Shown: positions 9,213 to 18,359, numbered from the stretch's first letter. The stretch: 64,000 nucleotides of DNA from Ravibacter sp037191015 (GCA_037191015.1 JBBCKD010000015.1:372001-436000); one strand, 5' to 3'. The notes: generated by a model not told the origin, from the sequence alone. A program made the numbers and translations.

Positions 9213-9236
9213 CTACCCGGCCGTTGTTATAGTCTC

Positions 9237-9704
9237 TTACTTACGATAGACATACTGAATTTTACCAGCAGTGGTACTGTCGAGGCGAATATCTACTAAT
9301 GAGCCGACCAGTTCATCCAAGCCGTTGCTGGTTCTGAAAGTAAGTGTTTCATCATTAATATCGGCCTCGTCGTATTTAAGTGTGAGGGTTGTTCCTTCAT
9401 AAGACCATGTGCCCACAAGATCTTCAGCAAACCCTCCGGCTTTTATAACCTCGACGAAAGATTTATTGCTGTTGTTTATAACGTGTATCTGAGAGGTTAC
9501 AAAATAATCTCCCCACATAACTTCAGAAAAAGGGTCTATTTTCGCCCCATTTATGTTGGGATTGGAAAATCCGCTCAGAATTCCATAGTCCAGACTCCAT
9601 TTTCCAACCACTTCCGGAATAGGAGCTGGTTCGTCATCTTTTTTACAGGAAGTAAGGGCCAGGGAGATGGCAAAAAAGGCCAGTACATAAAGACGTTGTT
9701 TCAT
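9237..9704 (-). CDS. Small lipoprotein, lipocalin-like (hypothetical)
   Basis: A 155-residue protein with a lipoprotein signal MKQRLYVLAFFAISLALTSC; the lipobox LTSC is followed by KKDDEPAP. The mature part is predicted to be all beta (GKWSLDYGILSG, VGTWSYEGTTLTLKYDE, LTFRTSNGLDELVG), similar to the small lipocalin-like lipoproteins abundant in Bacteroidota. No enzyme motif is visible. It follows the propeller-cupredoxin gene's 3' side on the same strand with an 81-base gap, so it may or may not be cotranscribed. Function unknown. Confidence 0.7.
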   Translation of the reverse strand: MKQRLYVLAFFAISLALTSCKKDDEPAPIPEVVGKWSLDYGILSGFSNPNINGAKIDPFSEVMWGDYFVTSQIHVINNSNKSFVEVIKAGGFAEDLVGTWSYEGTTLTLKYDEADINDETLTFRTSNGLDELVGSLVDIRLDSTTAGKIQYVYRK

Positions 9705-9785
9705 AAATGCCGTTTTTTGATATTATATGCCAAAGTACGAAAAAAAATATCCGGTTGTTGCGCGTCAGTTCCTTTTTGCCAAACT

Positions 9786-11771
9786 TTATTTGATTACGAC
9801 CAGCCTGCCCCGCATAAGTGCATGGTGCCCCGGGAATGTACATACGTACTGGTAAGTGCCTGGTTTCGAAGGTGCGGTAAAATAAATCGTTTCCGAAGAT
9901 TCGGGCTGCAGGAGGTTGGAATGGAAAAGTACGTCGCCTGTATCGGGGATGTAGTGCATTTCACTTCCCTTAAGGCCAAGGGCCAGCGCTGCTTCACCAA
10001 CGGCATTCGCTGCCCCCGGCTGGGTGATAACGAAATTGTGCTGCATATCGTCGTTGTTGTTAAAGGTAAGCTGTACTTTGCTCCCCGCCCTTACCCTGAT
10101 CTCGGAAATGTCGAACTGCAACCCCGGACGGGTACCGATCGTAATAACCCTGTCAGGCCCCTTGTTCCATCCGTAAGGCTGAACAGTAATTCTCTTGACC
10201 GTAATCATAGCCTCGGGCGGAGAAGCAGTCGCCTGGGTGGACGGAGGCTGTGACCCGGCAAACGCCGTCAGCAGCGTGGCATCCGCACTTTCCGTATCCG
10301 GGATTTCGTTGAGCGTATAGTAGCCTTCCGGGTGCAGCAGGGCCAATCCTGCGGCAGACAGGATGCCCTCTGCTTTTATTTCATGGATGTAGCCGGCTTT
10401 CAGCCTGGCGCGGTCTATGACAATACGCACGCTGAGGCTGTCGTCGGACACTGTGACGCCTTTGACAGGGATGGCTTCGTTGTTGATTACCGGGCTTCCG
10501 TAGGCCTTGTGGTATTTATAGGTGAAGCTGCTCACTCTCCAGGATTCCGGTTTCCTGGCGCTTTCAGGATCGATGGGCAGGGTAAAAATAATCTCAAAGC
10601 CGTCGGACTTCGCCCTGAGATGCTTCATCTCGAAGGGTGTCTCGCCCGTCCATACCAGTCTTTGCAGGGCAAAAGGAGCAGTGCCTTTCGCGGACCAGCC
10701 CCTGCTCGTCTGTCCTACGAACATCGAACCGTCCAGGCCCCACTCCATTCTGAAGACACCGGATGCAAGGCCTTGCCTGAACAGGAAGCAGGCTCCCTGC
10801 CATTTGCCGTTGACTTTTTCGGGATCGGCCCTCATGATACTGCTGTGTCCCCGGTCACCGACAAAAAGCTGACCTTCAAAAGGCCCGAAAGCGCCGGCGG
10901 TCAGATCTTCCTTCAGATCGGAAAGTGAAATGCCCATAATCGTATGCGGGAACCAGATGGCCGGGAGTTTAAGCTCCGGGATACTCCGTGCAACGTTGTG
11001 CATCGGCTCACCCGAGCCGGGGACGTCTTCCGGTTTGAGCCTGAGCGGAGAACCGGGTTCCCCGCTCCATCGCAATCCTGCCGGGTGACCCGCGAAGTCG
11101 CCTTTTTCAAGGTGGGTGAGGCGTCCCGAAGCCACCCACTCACCCCGGTTTTCGGTACAAAAGATATCACCCCGGTAGCTGCCGAAACCTGCCGGAGACT
11201 TTAACCCGGTAGCCCAGGGTATAAGATTTCCCTTGTCGTCGAGCTTCAGCATCCAGCCCCGCCACCTGGTGAGGCTGCCGCTGCTCCCGGTCGAGTCGGC
11301 ATCCAGGGTGATGATCATCTCTCCGTTTGGTAACCTGACCGGCCCGTGGGCATACTGGTGATAATTGCCGGAAAGAGGCCATTTGGCAAAGGATTCGTAC
11401 AAATCTGCCTCTCCATCCCTATCAGTGTCGGCAATCCTGGTGACCTCGCCTCTCTGGGTAGCGAGGAAATCATTGCCGCGGTGTAAAAGCCCCAGCGGTT
11501 CGTGCAGACCGTGGGCAAATCTTTTAAACTCCGGTTTCCTGTTGCCGGTACCATAAGGATTTGAGATTATCCATATTTCCCCCCGCCTGGTAGAAGCTGC
11601 CAGGCGACCGTCGGGCAATACGGCCATTCCCCCGATTTCCAGCTGTATATTTTCCGGGACAGGGATCGTGATCACCCTGTAATAATCGTCTTCTGTTTTC
11701 GACCGGCTCTGGGAAAAGACGCTTGCGACCGTACAGGGAACAAGGAATAAAAGAACAAGGATCTGTTTCAT
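9786..11771 (-). CDS. Exported beta-propeller protein fused to an azurin-like cupredoxin domain
   Basis: A 661-residue exported protein with signal peptide MKQILVLLFLVPCTVASVFS. Residues of about 30-380 form a propeller of the soluble glucose dehydrogenase/PVC membrane-bound dehydrogenase type (GGMAVLPDGRLAASTRRGEI, PVRLPNGEMIITLDAD, EGQLFVGDRGHSSIMRAD). A middle beta region follows. The C-terminal 110 residues are a type 1 copper domain, with ligands predicted to be H578 (MQHNFVIT), C644, H649 and M653 (VCTFPGHHALMRG). The C-x4-H-x3-M spacing equals that of azurin. The propeller may oxidise a carbohydrate and pass electrons to the copper site, but this is inference. It directly follows the PA14 gene (7-base gap). 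Confidence 0.8.
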   Translation of the reverse strand: MKQILVLLFLVPCTVASVFSQSRSKTEDDYYRVITIPVPENIQLEIGGMAVLPDGRLAASTRRGEIWIISNPYGTGNRKPEFKRFAHGLHEPLGLLHRGNDFLATQRGEVTRIADTDRDGEADLYESFAKWPLSGNYHQYAHGPVRLPNGEMIITLDADSTGSSGSLTRWRGWMLKLDDKGNLIPWATGLKSPAGFGSYRGDIFCTENRGEWVASGRLTHLEKGDFAGHPAGLRWSGEPGSPLRLKPEDVPGSGEPMHNVARSIPELKLPAIWFPHTIMGISLSDLKEDLTAGAFGPFEGQLFVGDRGHSSIMRADPEKVNGKWQGACFLFRQGLASGVFRMEWGLDGSMFVGQTSRGWSAKGTAPFALQRLVWTGETPFEMKHLRAKSDGFEIIFTLPIDPESARKPESWRVSSFTYKYHKAYGSPVINNEAIPVKGVTVSDDSLSVRIVIDRARLKAGYIHEIKAEGILSAAGLALLHPEGYYTLNEIPDTESADATLLTAFAGSQPPSTQATASPPEAMITVKRITVQPYGWNKGPDRVITIGTRPGLQFDISEIRVRAGSKVQLTFNNNDDMQHNFVITQPGAANAVGEAALALGLKGSEMHYIPDTGDVLFHSNLLQPESSETIYFTAPSKPGTYQYVCTFPGHHALMRGRLVVIK

Positions 11772-11778
11772 ATTTATC

Positions 11779-13515
11779 TTACCATATGATCGAATAACTG
11801 ACGGGCTGAGCCAGCTGAAGCAAAAGCTCGGTTTTGCCTTTCGACTTGCGAAGGGTAGGAGCGGCAGGACTGCCCACTTTTACATAGTACCTGCCGTCGA
11901 CGCGGTAAAGTCCTTTTTCTACAGGTATGATCTGCGTACCTTCGGCCAGTAAAACATAATTGCCGGAAGAGGCGTTACGTTCCGGGGTAACCGTCCTGTT
12001 TATACTTTTTCCGGTTGCAGTGATCGCGTCTTCGATGACCGACGGACCCAATGCGTAACGGATGACCGGATAACCGTGCGCATCTATGCGGTAACCTAGG
12101 AAATTGACCGCTGCAGAATCGACCCAGGGAGCGTCAGCGCCGGGAAGCCTTGCAAAACTGCTCCGCCCGGAAATGGTCTCGGGCAGCCCAAGCGGCGTTA
12201 GCAACTGCGGTTCTCCCCGCCCGTACCACATTTCGGTAGTATTGGCAAAATCTCCGCTCCATACCTGGAGCAATGCAGCCCGGTTCAGATCGACTGAAAA
12301 GCTTCGTCGTACGGGCGAGCATACTGAGAGGCAGTGCGTGCGCTTATGTGTTTCGCCGGGAAAACGGATAAAGGATCTTACCATCTCCGGTCGTTGTGCA
12401 TTGGGTTCGGCAGATAAGAAAGGCTTGGCGGGCGTTTCCGGCAGCGATGACAGCGCGTGAAGATTATATTCCCTTACACCGGTCTTTCCTATTCTCAGCC
12501 CGAGGGCGGCCTGTGCCCAGGGAAGCTTTGAATACCATAACCTGATTTTGTGCGCGCCGGCTTCGATCCTGACATTCGTCTGATGCGCTTCCCGCGAGGT
12601 ACTGTAGTCGGTGTCGAGTACCACGTTGCCATCGATGCTCAGCTGACAGTACGCGCCTGTATACAGCGTAGTGAAATTGTAGTCGCCGTTTTCTTTTACG
12701 ATCAGGTTGCCTTCGTATACCAGGTTATAGCTGTTTCTGTCCCCGGCGACCTCGAATGTCAGCTCCGCCGATGTTCCTGACAGCGCCAGCTTGTCGGTAG
12801 TACGGCTATCCCATTCGTCGTTGTATATCTTATAGGAAAGATCCGACACCAGCACGGGACGGCGGTTTTCGAACTTCTGAAAGCCGATTGCGCTGAAGAC
12901 GGCAATTCCGTTGTCTACGCGGATGCTGATAACGGGGGAGGAAGGGAGGAGCGACAGGTATTGTGCCTGCTGTACGACGATACCGTTGATCCTGACCTCA
13001 TTGATCCGGGCCTTATTCCGGAGGCCAGGAATATCGCTTTCATAATCTATTTCCAGCGTTTGCGACAGACCTGCCGTTTTCCCGGCGTCCTGGAAAGGAG
13101 CCAGCCCGGTGAAACCGCTCATTTTTTCACTGTTCCTCCCACCGCCTTCACCGACCTGTACGAAGCCTCCGCCGGGTAAGGAGACAGTTGCCGAAGCTCC
13201 CGGACCAAGCGAATACGCCAGGTAAAGCTTGAAATTCCTTCCGTTGAGCGAGGGGACAATAGAGTCACCGGGTTTTCCTACCAGGATCTTACTGCCGGCG
13301 ACGATTTTTACCTGGTTTGGTTTTTCGGGATGGAGGGTAACGCTGTCTGCAAAAGTCCAGTTAGGTGGAATCTTCCCGAAAGAAGCCCTTTTTTCGAGGG
13401 GAAGCCATTCATAATCCCGTGCCCTGGTCTGAGCTTCACACAGTGCCGCAGCCATGCTGCCGTGCAAGACCAGTACAAGCAATCTGATGTTGAAATAATA
13501 TAGAAAACTTCGCAT
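11779..13515 (-). CDS. Exported PA14-domain protein with laminin-like N-terminal domain
   Basis: About 578 residues starting at MRSFLYYFNIRLLVLVLHG, a signal peptide ending near CEAQ. A further upstream start at 13572 would add 19 residues in front of the signal and is less likely. Residues about 30-200 resemble the jelly-roll of DUF1080/3-keto-disaccharide hydrolase proteins (PPNWTFADSVTLHPEKPN, FKLYLAYSLGPGAS). Residues about 230-340 form a PA14 domain (SYNLVYEGNLIVKENGDYNF, GAYCQLSIDGNVVLDTD, AGAHKIRLWYSK). The C-terminus is beta-rich and unrecognised. It lies just upstream of the propeller-cupredoxin gene, suggesting that both act on the same extracellular carbohydrate. Enzymatic activity is not established. 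Confidence 0.7.
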   Translation of the reverse strand: MRSFLYYFNIRLLVLVLHGSMAAALCEAQTRARDYEWLPLEKRASFGKIPPNWTFADSVTLHPEKPNQVKIVAGSKILVGKPGDSIVPSLNGRNFKLYLAYSLGPGASATVSLPGGGFVQVGEGGGRNSEKMSGFTGLAPFQDAGKTAGLSQTLEIDYESDIPGLRNKARINEVRINGIVVQQAQYLSLLPSSPVISIRVDNGIAVFSAIGFQKFENRRPVLVSDLSYKIYNDEWDSRTTDKLALSGTSAELTFEVAGDRNSYNLVYEGNLIVKENGDYNFTTLYTGAYCQLSIDGNVVLDTDYSTSREAHQTNVRIEAGAHKIRLWYSKLPWAQAALGLRIGKTGVREYNLHALSSLPETPAKPFLSAEPNAQRPEMVRSFIRFPGETHKRTHCLSVCSPVRRSFSVDLNRAALLQVWSGDFANTTEMWYGRGEPQLLTPLGLPETISGRSSFARLPGADAPWVDSAAVNFLGYRIDAHGYPVIRYALGPSVIEDAITATGKSINRTVTPERNASSGNYVLLAEGTQIIPVEKGLYRVDGRYYVKVGSPAAPTLRKSKGKTELLLQLAQPVSYSIIW

Positions 13516-14040
13516 AGGCGCCCTTGGTTTCTCTGTTAATTCCGGAAACGATAGATGACGTTGAGCCGGCAAATTACTGATGACGGTTTTCAGGTTTAAC
13601 CTGTAAAAATCACAGTTGCGTTTTTCTTATCCAAATTGTGCTGCGATTGCTTTCTTTTTTTTAAACCGATGCAACCATTTCATACCGTAAAATCTCACTA
13701 TAGTAAATGGTTTTTTTGTTTCGGAAAAAATGAACAAAAAATGTCCGGTCGTTTATATATGTAAGTATTGTGAGAATTTCAAGTCTTCAAAGAGTTGAGT
13801 GTTGAGAGTTATATAATTGATTTTCAGTATATTAATTGTTTTTGAACCCGTGTTAGAAAATTTGTATTTTTTTGTGGCACTAAAATTGTAATCTTTGCGT
13901 TAAGAAATTAATTCCGGCTTGATTCGACACGTTATTTATACCGGTTTTTAATAGAATGAGTAAGAGGATGTGAAGCAGCAGGCACCTTTACGACTTTTTA
14001 AATGCTTTAGAATCAACAACTTAGAATACATCTATATCTC
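13516..14040. other. Long divergent intergenic region
   Basis: This 525-base AT-rich region separates the PA14 gene from the acyl carrier protein gene. I see no ORF or RNA gene in it. A weak promoter-like sequence TAATCTTTG (13889-13897, one base longer than the TAnnTTTG consensus) would give the acyl carrier protein mRNA a leader of about 140 bases. On the other side, TAATTTG (one base short of consensus) lies about 60 bases upstream of the PA14 start. A short imperfect repetition of GAGTTGAGTGTTGAGAGTT lies near 13793-13811. Confidence 0.4.
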
Positions 14041-14274
14041 ATGAAAAATAAAATTATTGAGATTTTCAAAAACTTCGGGATAGAATCATCTGCATTGACG
14101 GACGACGCCCACTTTATCAAAGATCTCGGATTGGATAGCCTTGATCTTGTTGATCTGATGATGCAGTTGGAGCAGGCTTTCGGAATTGCCATTCCGGATG
14201 AAGACTACGCCCGGATCACCAACCTCAGAAGCCTTGTCGCTTACCTGGAGGAGCATCAGAGCGTGGCGGTATAA
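14041..14274 (+). CDS. Acyl carrier protein
   Basis: A 77-residue acyl carrier protein. The phosphopantetheine attachment serine is S33 in LGLDSLDLVDLMMQLE, followed by the helix III recognition region FGIAIPDEDYARITNL. Length matches stand-alone ACPs. It is not beside fabF or fabD, where the primary ACP gene often lies, so it may be a second ACP serving a specialised lipid or polyketide. The phosphopantetheinyl transferase that would activate it may be the one at 22474-23106. The next genes are convergent. Confidence 0.88.
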   Translation: MKNKIIEIFKNFGIESSALTDDAHFIKDLGLDSLDLVDLMMQLEQAFGIAIPDEDYARITNLRSLVAYLEEHQSVAV

Positions 14275-14402
14275 CAGAGCCGGTGAAGCTATGTACCTGG
14301 ATTGCGGATATTTCCTGCAATCCGGGACAGGATATCTAAGGCTTGTATCATCCCCCTCTACCTGTATTCCAAAAGGTGATCGCGATCCTGTGCGGCAGCG
14401 GC

Positions 14403-14726
14403 TCACAATTCAGTGACCGGATCCCAAAACACGGTTTTGAAGTTTTGAATTTTGTTGTTTTTGACTATCACCCCCTCCGCTTCAAGCCTTTTGTGCATAG
14501 GGCTTGCAGGGGGAAAGGCAGATGCGCCGCTAAGAATACCCGCAGAATTTACGACCCGGTGTGCAGGGACATTTTTCTCCCCGTTGAGCCCGTTCATAGC
14601 CCAGCCTACCATACGCGCACTTTTTATTCCCAGGTATCTGGCAATAGCGCCATAGGAAGTAACCCTGCCTTCAGGAATAAGGCTTACCACCTCGTAAATA
14701 TCTTCGAAGACGTTACTTGCGGCCAT
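14403..14726 (-). CDS. Alkyltransferase-like protein (ATL), DNA-repair flagging
   Basis: A 107-residue homologue of the C-terminal DNA-binding domain of O6-alkylguanine-DNA alkyltransferase. It has the helix-turn-helix and arginine-finger region GRVTSYGAIARYLGIKSARMVGWAM. The active-site motif reads PAHRVVN (residues 54-60), with alanine (A55) where methyltransferases have cysteine (PCHRV). ATL proteins bind O6-alkylguanine without repairing it and direct it to nucleotide excision repair. The start overlaps the end of the DUF3109 gene by 14 bases, so the two are probably translationally coupled. Confidence 0.85.
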   Translation of the reverse strand: MAASNVFEDIYEVVSLIPEGRVTSYGAIARYLGIKSARMVGWAMNGLNGEKNVPAHRVVNSAGILSGASAFPPASPMHKRLEAEGVIVKNNKIQNFKTVFWDPVTEL

Positions 14727-15297
14727 TTCGTTCCAGTAGCTCTTCGGCCTCTTCTACCAGCTGTTCATACCAGCTCTCTCCATAGGCCCTGATGAGCGGT
14801 TCCTTCAAAAATTTGTAAAGCGGCACACCCAGGTGCTCGCCGAGACTGCACGCGTCCTTGCAGATGCTCCACCTGTCGTAGTTCAGGGCATGGTACTGTT
14901 CATACCGGGTGACGCGTATGGGATAGAGATGACAGGAGATAGGTTTTTTATAGTTGATCTTCCCGTCGAGATAAGCCTGCTCTATGCCGCATTTCAGGGT
15001 ATTGTCGCTGTCATAAAAAGCATATGCGCACTCCCTGCCATCGATAATGGGCGTGACGTAGTCTCCTTCGAAGTCCGTCGTATAGACCCCTTGTCTGGCT
15101 ATGGCGGCTTTCCCTTCCTCAGTCAGATAGGGTTCGACTGCTTCGTATATATCAGCAAGGATCGGCAGCTCGTCGTCTTCAAGCGGCGCTCCCGAGTCGC
15201 CCTCTACGCAGCACGCGCCTTTGCACTTCTCCAGGTTGCAGACAAAAAACTGGTCGGCAATATCGTCACTTATGCAGGTGTTATCAATCAGGATCAT
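14713..15297 (-). CDS. DUF3109 family cysteine-rich protein
   Basis: A 194-residue cytosolic protein with many conserved cysteines: C8, then C20, C25, C29 and C30 in FFVCNLEKCKGACCVEGD, and later RECAYAF, LKCGIEQ, ISCHLYPIR and ICKDAC. This pattern is that of DUF3109/YkgJ-like proteins, which are thought to bind a metal or Fe-S cluster. Function is unknown. It is the first gene of a pair with the ATL gene, with a 14-base overlap, and lies 9 bases downstream of the lytic transglycosylase gene on the same strand. Confidence 0.8.
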   Translation of the reverse strand: MILIDNTCISDDIADQFFVCNLEKCKGACCVEGDSGAPLEDDELPILADIYEAVEPYLTEEGKAAIARQGVYTTDFEGDYVTPIIDGRECAYAFYDSDNTLKCGIEQAYLDGKINYKKPISCHLYPIRVTRYEQYHALNYDRWSICKDACSLGEHLGVPLYKFLKEPLIRAYGESWYEQLVEEAEELLERNGRK

Positions 15298-15306
15298 TGG
15301 CGGAGG

Positions 15307-17610
15307 TTATCGTCCGGGGACTTTAAGTTTCTGACCTACTTTGAGACCGGTGCCTTTCATCCCGTTTAACCTCGAGAGCTCCTGTACGCTCGTACCGTAT
15401 TTCTGGGAGATGCTGAAAAGAGTTTCTCCTTTTTTCACAGTATGAATAGCGCTCCGGGCAGGTGCGGGCTTAGGTGCTGCCGCTTTAGGTGCAGCCGTAG
15501 TTCCGGTGGAAGCGGAAGTAGTCGTAACCGGCGCAACCGAAGCCGTTGCTTCTTCTCCGCTACTCCCTACCACAAGCTTTTTCCCTACGTGAAGATTATC
15601 GGATATCTTCAGGTTATTCATCTCCAGTAGTTCCGTTATGCTGATATTGTATCGCCTGGAAATACTATAGTAAGTGTCGCCTTTCACCACCGTGTAGTGC
15701 GATGGGCTACCTGAGGAGGCAGGCTCGTTATAAGAAGTCGCCGCCGGCGCAGTTTCTCTTTTCACTTCTGCTACTGCAGTTTCCTCTACCGGTTTTTTTG
15801 CCCCCGCAGAAGGGGTCGGGCTGTAAATCGGCTTCACGTCCTCGCTGGTCGACGGGCGGCTGCTGCCTGCACGCCGGGACACATAAGGCTTGGGACGCTC
15901 GTCATCGGTAACAATAACGATACGGCTGTTGGGCCTGGCTACTACGGTTTCTTCCGTCTGTTTTTCAGGTTTCGGAGCTACCTCCGCAGCAGGCGCCGTG
16001 GCGACAGGCTCCTGGCGGATATTGGTGGCAGGCTCGTTTACCGGGGCTTTGGCCGTCTCCCGGGTATCGGCTATTTTGGGTGTATATTTCCTTCTCTCGG
16101 AAGCGTCTTTAGGTATGATATTTTCGGACTTTGCAACCTGTACAGCTTCCGGTTTTGACTCCGGGGCCTGCACGGGATCTGAAGCCGTCCCCACTGTCTG
16201 GCCGGGTGCGGCTTCCGCAATGATTTCCTGCGCCGCTTCAGTTTCAGAAGGTCTCTGGATTTCCCGACTTTTCGGTACTTCGTTGATTTTTACCTTTACA
16301 TTTGCCGGCCTTCTCTTGGTCAGCCATAGCTCCCGGCCTGCTTCCAGGTAATATCCCTTTGAAAGGATCCTGTTGTTTTTCAGGAGATCCTTCAGCCGGA
16401 TACCATACATATGTGAAATGGAATGGAGCGTCTCTCCGGGTCTGGCGGTGTGGAATTCGACGGCTGCTTTCTTACGTTTCGGAGCCAGGTAGTATACTTC
16501 CCCGGGTACGACCGGCATATTGACGTCCATATCGTTGTATTTCCGGAATTTTGAAGGCGACAGCCCTCCTGCTTTTGCAAGCGAATTCGGATAGTCACCG
16601 GCCCGCGCCAGGATACCCCTCACACCATTGATCTCATACAATACATGTGAATTGTAGCCCGAAGGCTGGTTAGCCAGCTTTTTCAGGACGGGGAAACCGT
16701 TATCTTCATACTCGTACTTGCTGGCCAGGCTGTTGTCGCTTTGGACAATGGCCAGGCTTTCCTTTACATTGCTGACTTTGCTGCTCGCTACGGGTACCGT
16801 CACATAGTATGATTTATCAGTGGGGATTTTATTCCCCTTAAGCCATACGTTATAAGTTTTGAGGTCGGAAGAGCTGACTTTCAGCTCGGCTGAAATCTCT
16901 TCGAAGCTACGTCCTTTTCCGGCGTTGGCCTCAATCAGTGTAACCGGGTTTTTGCTCTGATAGCGCTCCAGGCCGGCTTCAAAAGCTATTTTATATGCGA
17001 AGAATCTCAGTACATAGCGGTCGGTTTTCCCGGTTATATTAATGTCATAGGCATTGGCCCAATTGGTGGGAATTTTTTCCATAGCCCCGTTCACTCCCTG
17101 GTAATAGGAATACAGGGAAGACACCCAGTTATTGAACTGGCCGTTGCTGCGCTTCAGGTATTTTGCAGCAGCTCTTGTAGATGAGGAAATATTTTTACGC
17201 TCGTCAACGTGCTTGTCTACCCGGAGCCCGAGTTCTCTGGCAGTTTCCTCCTTGAACTGCCAGAAACCGACTGCATTAGAGGAAGAAACCGCTTCCGGTA
17301 TCAGCGAGCTTTCCTGTGCCGCCAGGTATTTGAAGTCCATAGGGATCTCCTCGTCAATGAAGATCGATTCGATGATGGGAAAATACAATAGCGCGCGTTC
17401 CAGTTTTTCTTCCCAATACTTTTGGTTGATCATCAGTACCTTGATATCGGAAGCCATAATACTTCTCGCACTCTGATCAAATTTAACGTTGATCCCTCCG
17501 AAAGGGAGCTGCGCCGGAACTTCCGGATATTGCTGCCCGGAAACCTGTTTTGGGAGCCCCAGCCCTAAAAGCAAAAACAGAAGAATTACTTTTGTCAGCG
17601 TATTTTTCAT
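15307..17610 (-). CDS. Lytic transglycosylase with LysM repeats (MltD-like)
   Basis: A 767-residue exported peptidoglycan hydrolase. The signal peptide ends near QVSGQ. The SLT domain spans about residues 80-200; its catalytic glutamate is in KYLAAQESSLIPEAVSSSNA, followed by VGFWQFKEETARELGL and the YYQGVNGA motif. A long linker rich in Pro, Ala and Glu follows (about 440-640). LysM domains are recognisable at about 390-435 (RPGETLHSISHMYGI), 645-690 (VVKGDTYYSISRRYNI) and 720-767 (VKKGETLFSISQKYGT). It would cleave glycan strands in the periplasm. It follows the O-methyltransferase gene by 42 bases. Confidence 0.9.
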   Translation of the reverse strand: MKNTLTKVILLFLLLGLGLPKQVSGQQYPEVPAQLPFGGINVKFDQSARSIMASDIKVLMINQKYWEEKLERALLYFPIIESIFIDEEIPMDFKYLAAQESSLIPEAVSSSNAVGFWQFKEETARELGLRVDKHVDERKNISSSTRAAAKYLKRSNGQFNNWVSSLYSYYQGVNGAMEKIPTNWANAYDINITGKTDRYVLRFFAYKIAFEAGLERYQSKNPVTLIEANAGKGRSFEEISAELKVSSSDLKTYNVWLKGNKIPTDKSYYVTVPVASSKVSNVKESLAIVQSDNSLASKYEYEDNGFPVLKKLANQPSGYNSHVLYEINGVRGILARAGDYPNSLAKAGGLSPSKFRKYNDMDVNMPVVPGEVYYLAPKRKKAAVEFHTARPGETLHSISHMYGIRLKDLLKNNRILSKGYYLEAGRELWLTKRRPANVKVKINEVPKSREIQRPSETEAAQEIIAEAAPGQTVGTASDPVQAPESKPEAVQVAKSENIIPKDASERRKYTPKIADTRETAKAPVNEPATNIRQEPVATAPAAEVAPKPEKQTEETVVARPNSRIVIVTDDERPKPYVSRRAGSSRPSTSEDVKPIYSPTPSAGAKKPVEETAVAEVKRETAPAATSYNEPASSGSPSHYTVVKGDTYYSISRRYNISITELLEMNNLKISDNLHVGKKLVVGSSGEEATASVAPVTTTSASTGTTAAPKAAAPKPAPARSAIHTVKKGETLFSISQKYGTSVQELSRLNGMKGTGLKVGQKLKVPGR

Positions 17611-17652
17611 TACATCTAGTTGTGGTTAAGTATTCTACTGAAGTAATCAGGT

Positions 17653-18297
17653 TTATTTTTTTTGCATGATCATCAGGCCGTCGCGAATGGGCAGCAGCAG
17701 ATTAAAAACCCTCGGGTCGAGATGAACCTTTTCATTGAACGCTAAAATAGCCCTGGTATTTTTATCCGTGCCTATTTCTTCCGTTGAGCCAGCGACCTTC
17801 CCGCTCCATAAAACGTTATCTGCAATAATCAGGCCACCGCTACGTATCTTGTCGATAACAAGGTCAAAATACAAGGAATAGCCGGCTTTGTCGGCATCGA
17901 TGAATACAAGGTCGAACGGTCCTTCGAGGCCTGGAATGACTTCTGCCGCGTTTCCGATGATCATCTGGATCTGACCTGCTTTTTCAGAGCGTCTGAAATA
18001 GCTCAGCGCTCTCGCTTCCAGCTCTTCGTTTGCTTCTATCGTGGTGAGAAGGCCGCCGGGGACAAGGCCTTCGGCGAGGCACAGGGCGGAATACCCGGTA
18101 TAAGTACCTATTTCCAGGATACGGCGCGGGGCTATGATTCGCGACAAAAGAGCGAGCAAACGACCCTGAAGCTGCCCCGAAAGCATTCTCGGGCTGAGCA
18201 CCTCTGCGTGGGTTTCACGGCTGAGGGCCTGAAGTAACCCGCTTTCAGCGTCTGTATGCGCTTCCACGTAATTTTCTATATCCCTGGAAATCATCAT
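17653..18297 (-). CDS. O-methyltransferase (family 3, CCoAOMT-like)
   Basis: A 214-residue SAM-dependent methyltransferase. The SAM-binding motif I is RRILEIGTYTGYSALCLAEG, the acidic loop is LTTIEANEEL, and the metal/substrate motif is FDLVFIDADKAGY, followed by GGLIIADNVLWSG. This combination defines the caffeoyl-CoA O-methyltransferase-like class, which uses a divalent metal and methylates catechol-type or other hydroxyls. The bacterial substrate cannot be told from sequence. It sits between rfbA and the transglycosylase gene on the same strand; a functional link with either is not established. Confidence 0.85.
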   Translation of the reverse strand: MMISRDIENYVEAHTDAESGLLQALSRETHAEVLSPRMLSGQLQGRLLALLSRIIAPRRILEIGTYTGYSALCLAEGLVPGGLLTTIEANEELEARALSYFRRSEKAGQIQMIIGNAAEVIPGLEGPFDLVFIDADKAGYSLYFDLVIDKIRSGGLIIADNVLWSGKVAGSTEEIGTDKNTRAILAFNEKVHLDPRVFNLLLPIRDGLMIMQKK

Positions 18298-18300
18298 AAC

Positions 18301-18338
18301 GATGAGGCGATTAGAAGATGAGACAATCAGGCGATGCG
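18301..18338. repeat. Short dispersed GATGAGRCRAT repeat, copy A
   Basis: The words GATGAGGCGATT (18301-18312) and GATGAGACAAT (18317-18327) both recur at 49060-49095 in front of the efflux membrane-fusion gene. The copy here lies in the gap between the methyltransferase and rfbA. Function unknown. Confidence 0.45.
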
Positions 18339-18359
18339 CCGGATTATCTTCGTCACAAA

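Noticed and set aside
14299..14323. Hairpin GGATTGC/GCAATCC after the acyl carrier protein gene as a terminator
   Set aside because: The loop is long and no T-run follows on either strand, so I cannot call it a terminator.
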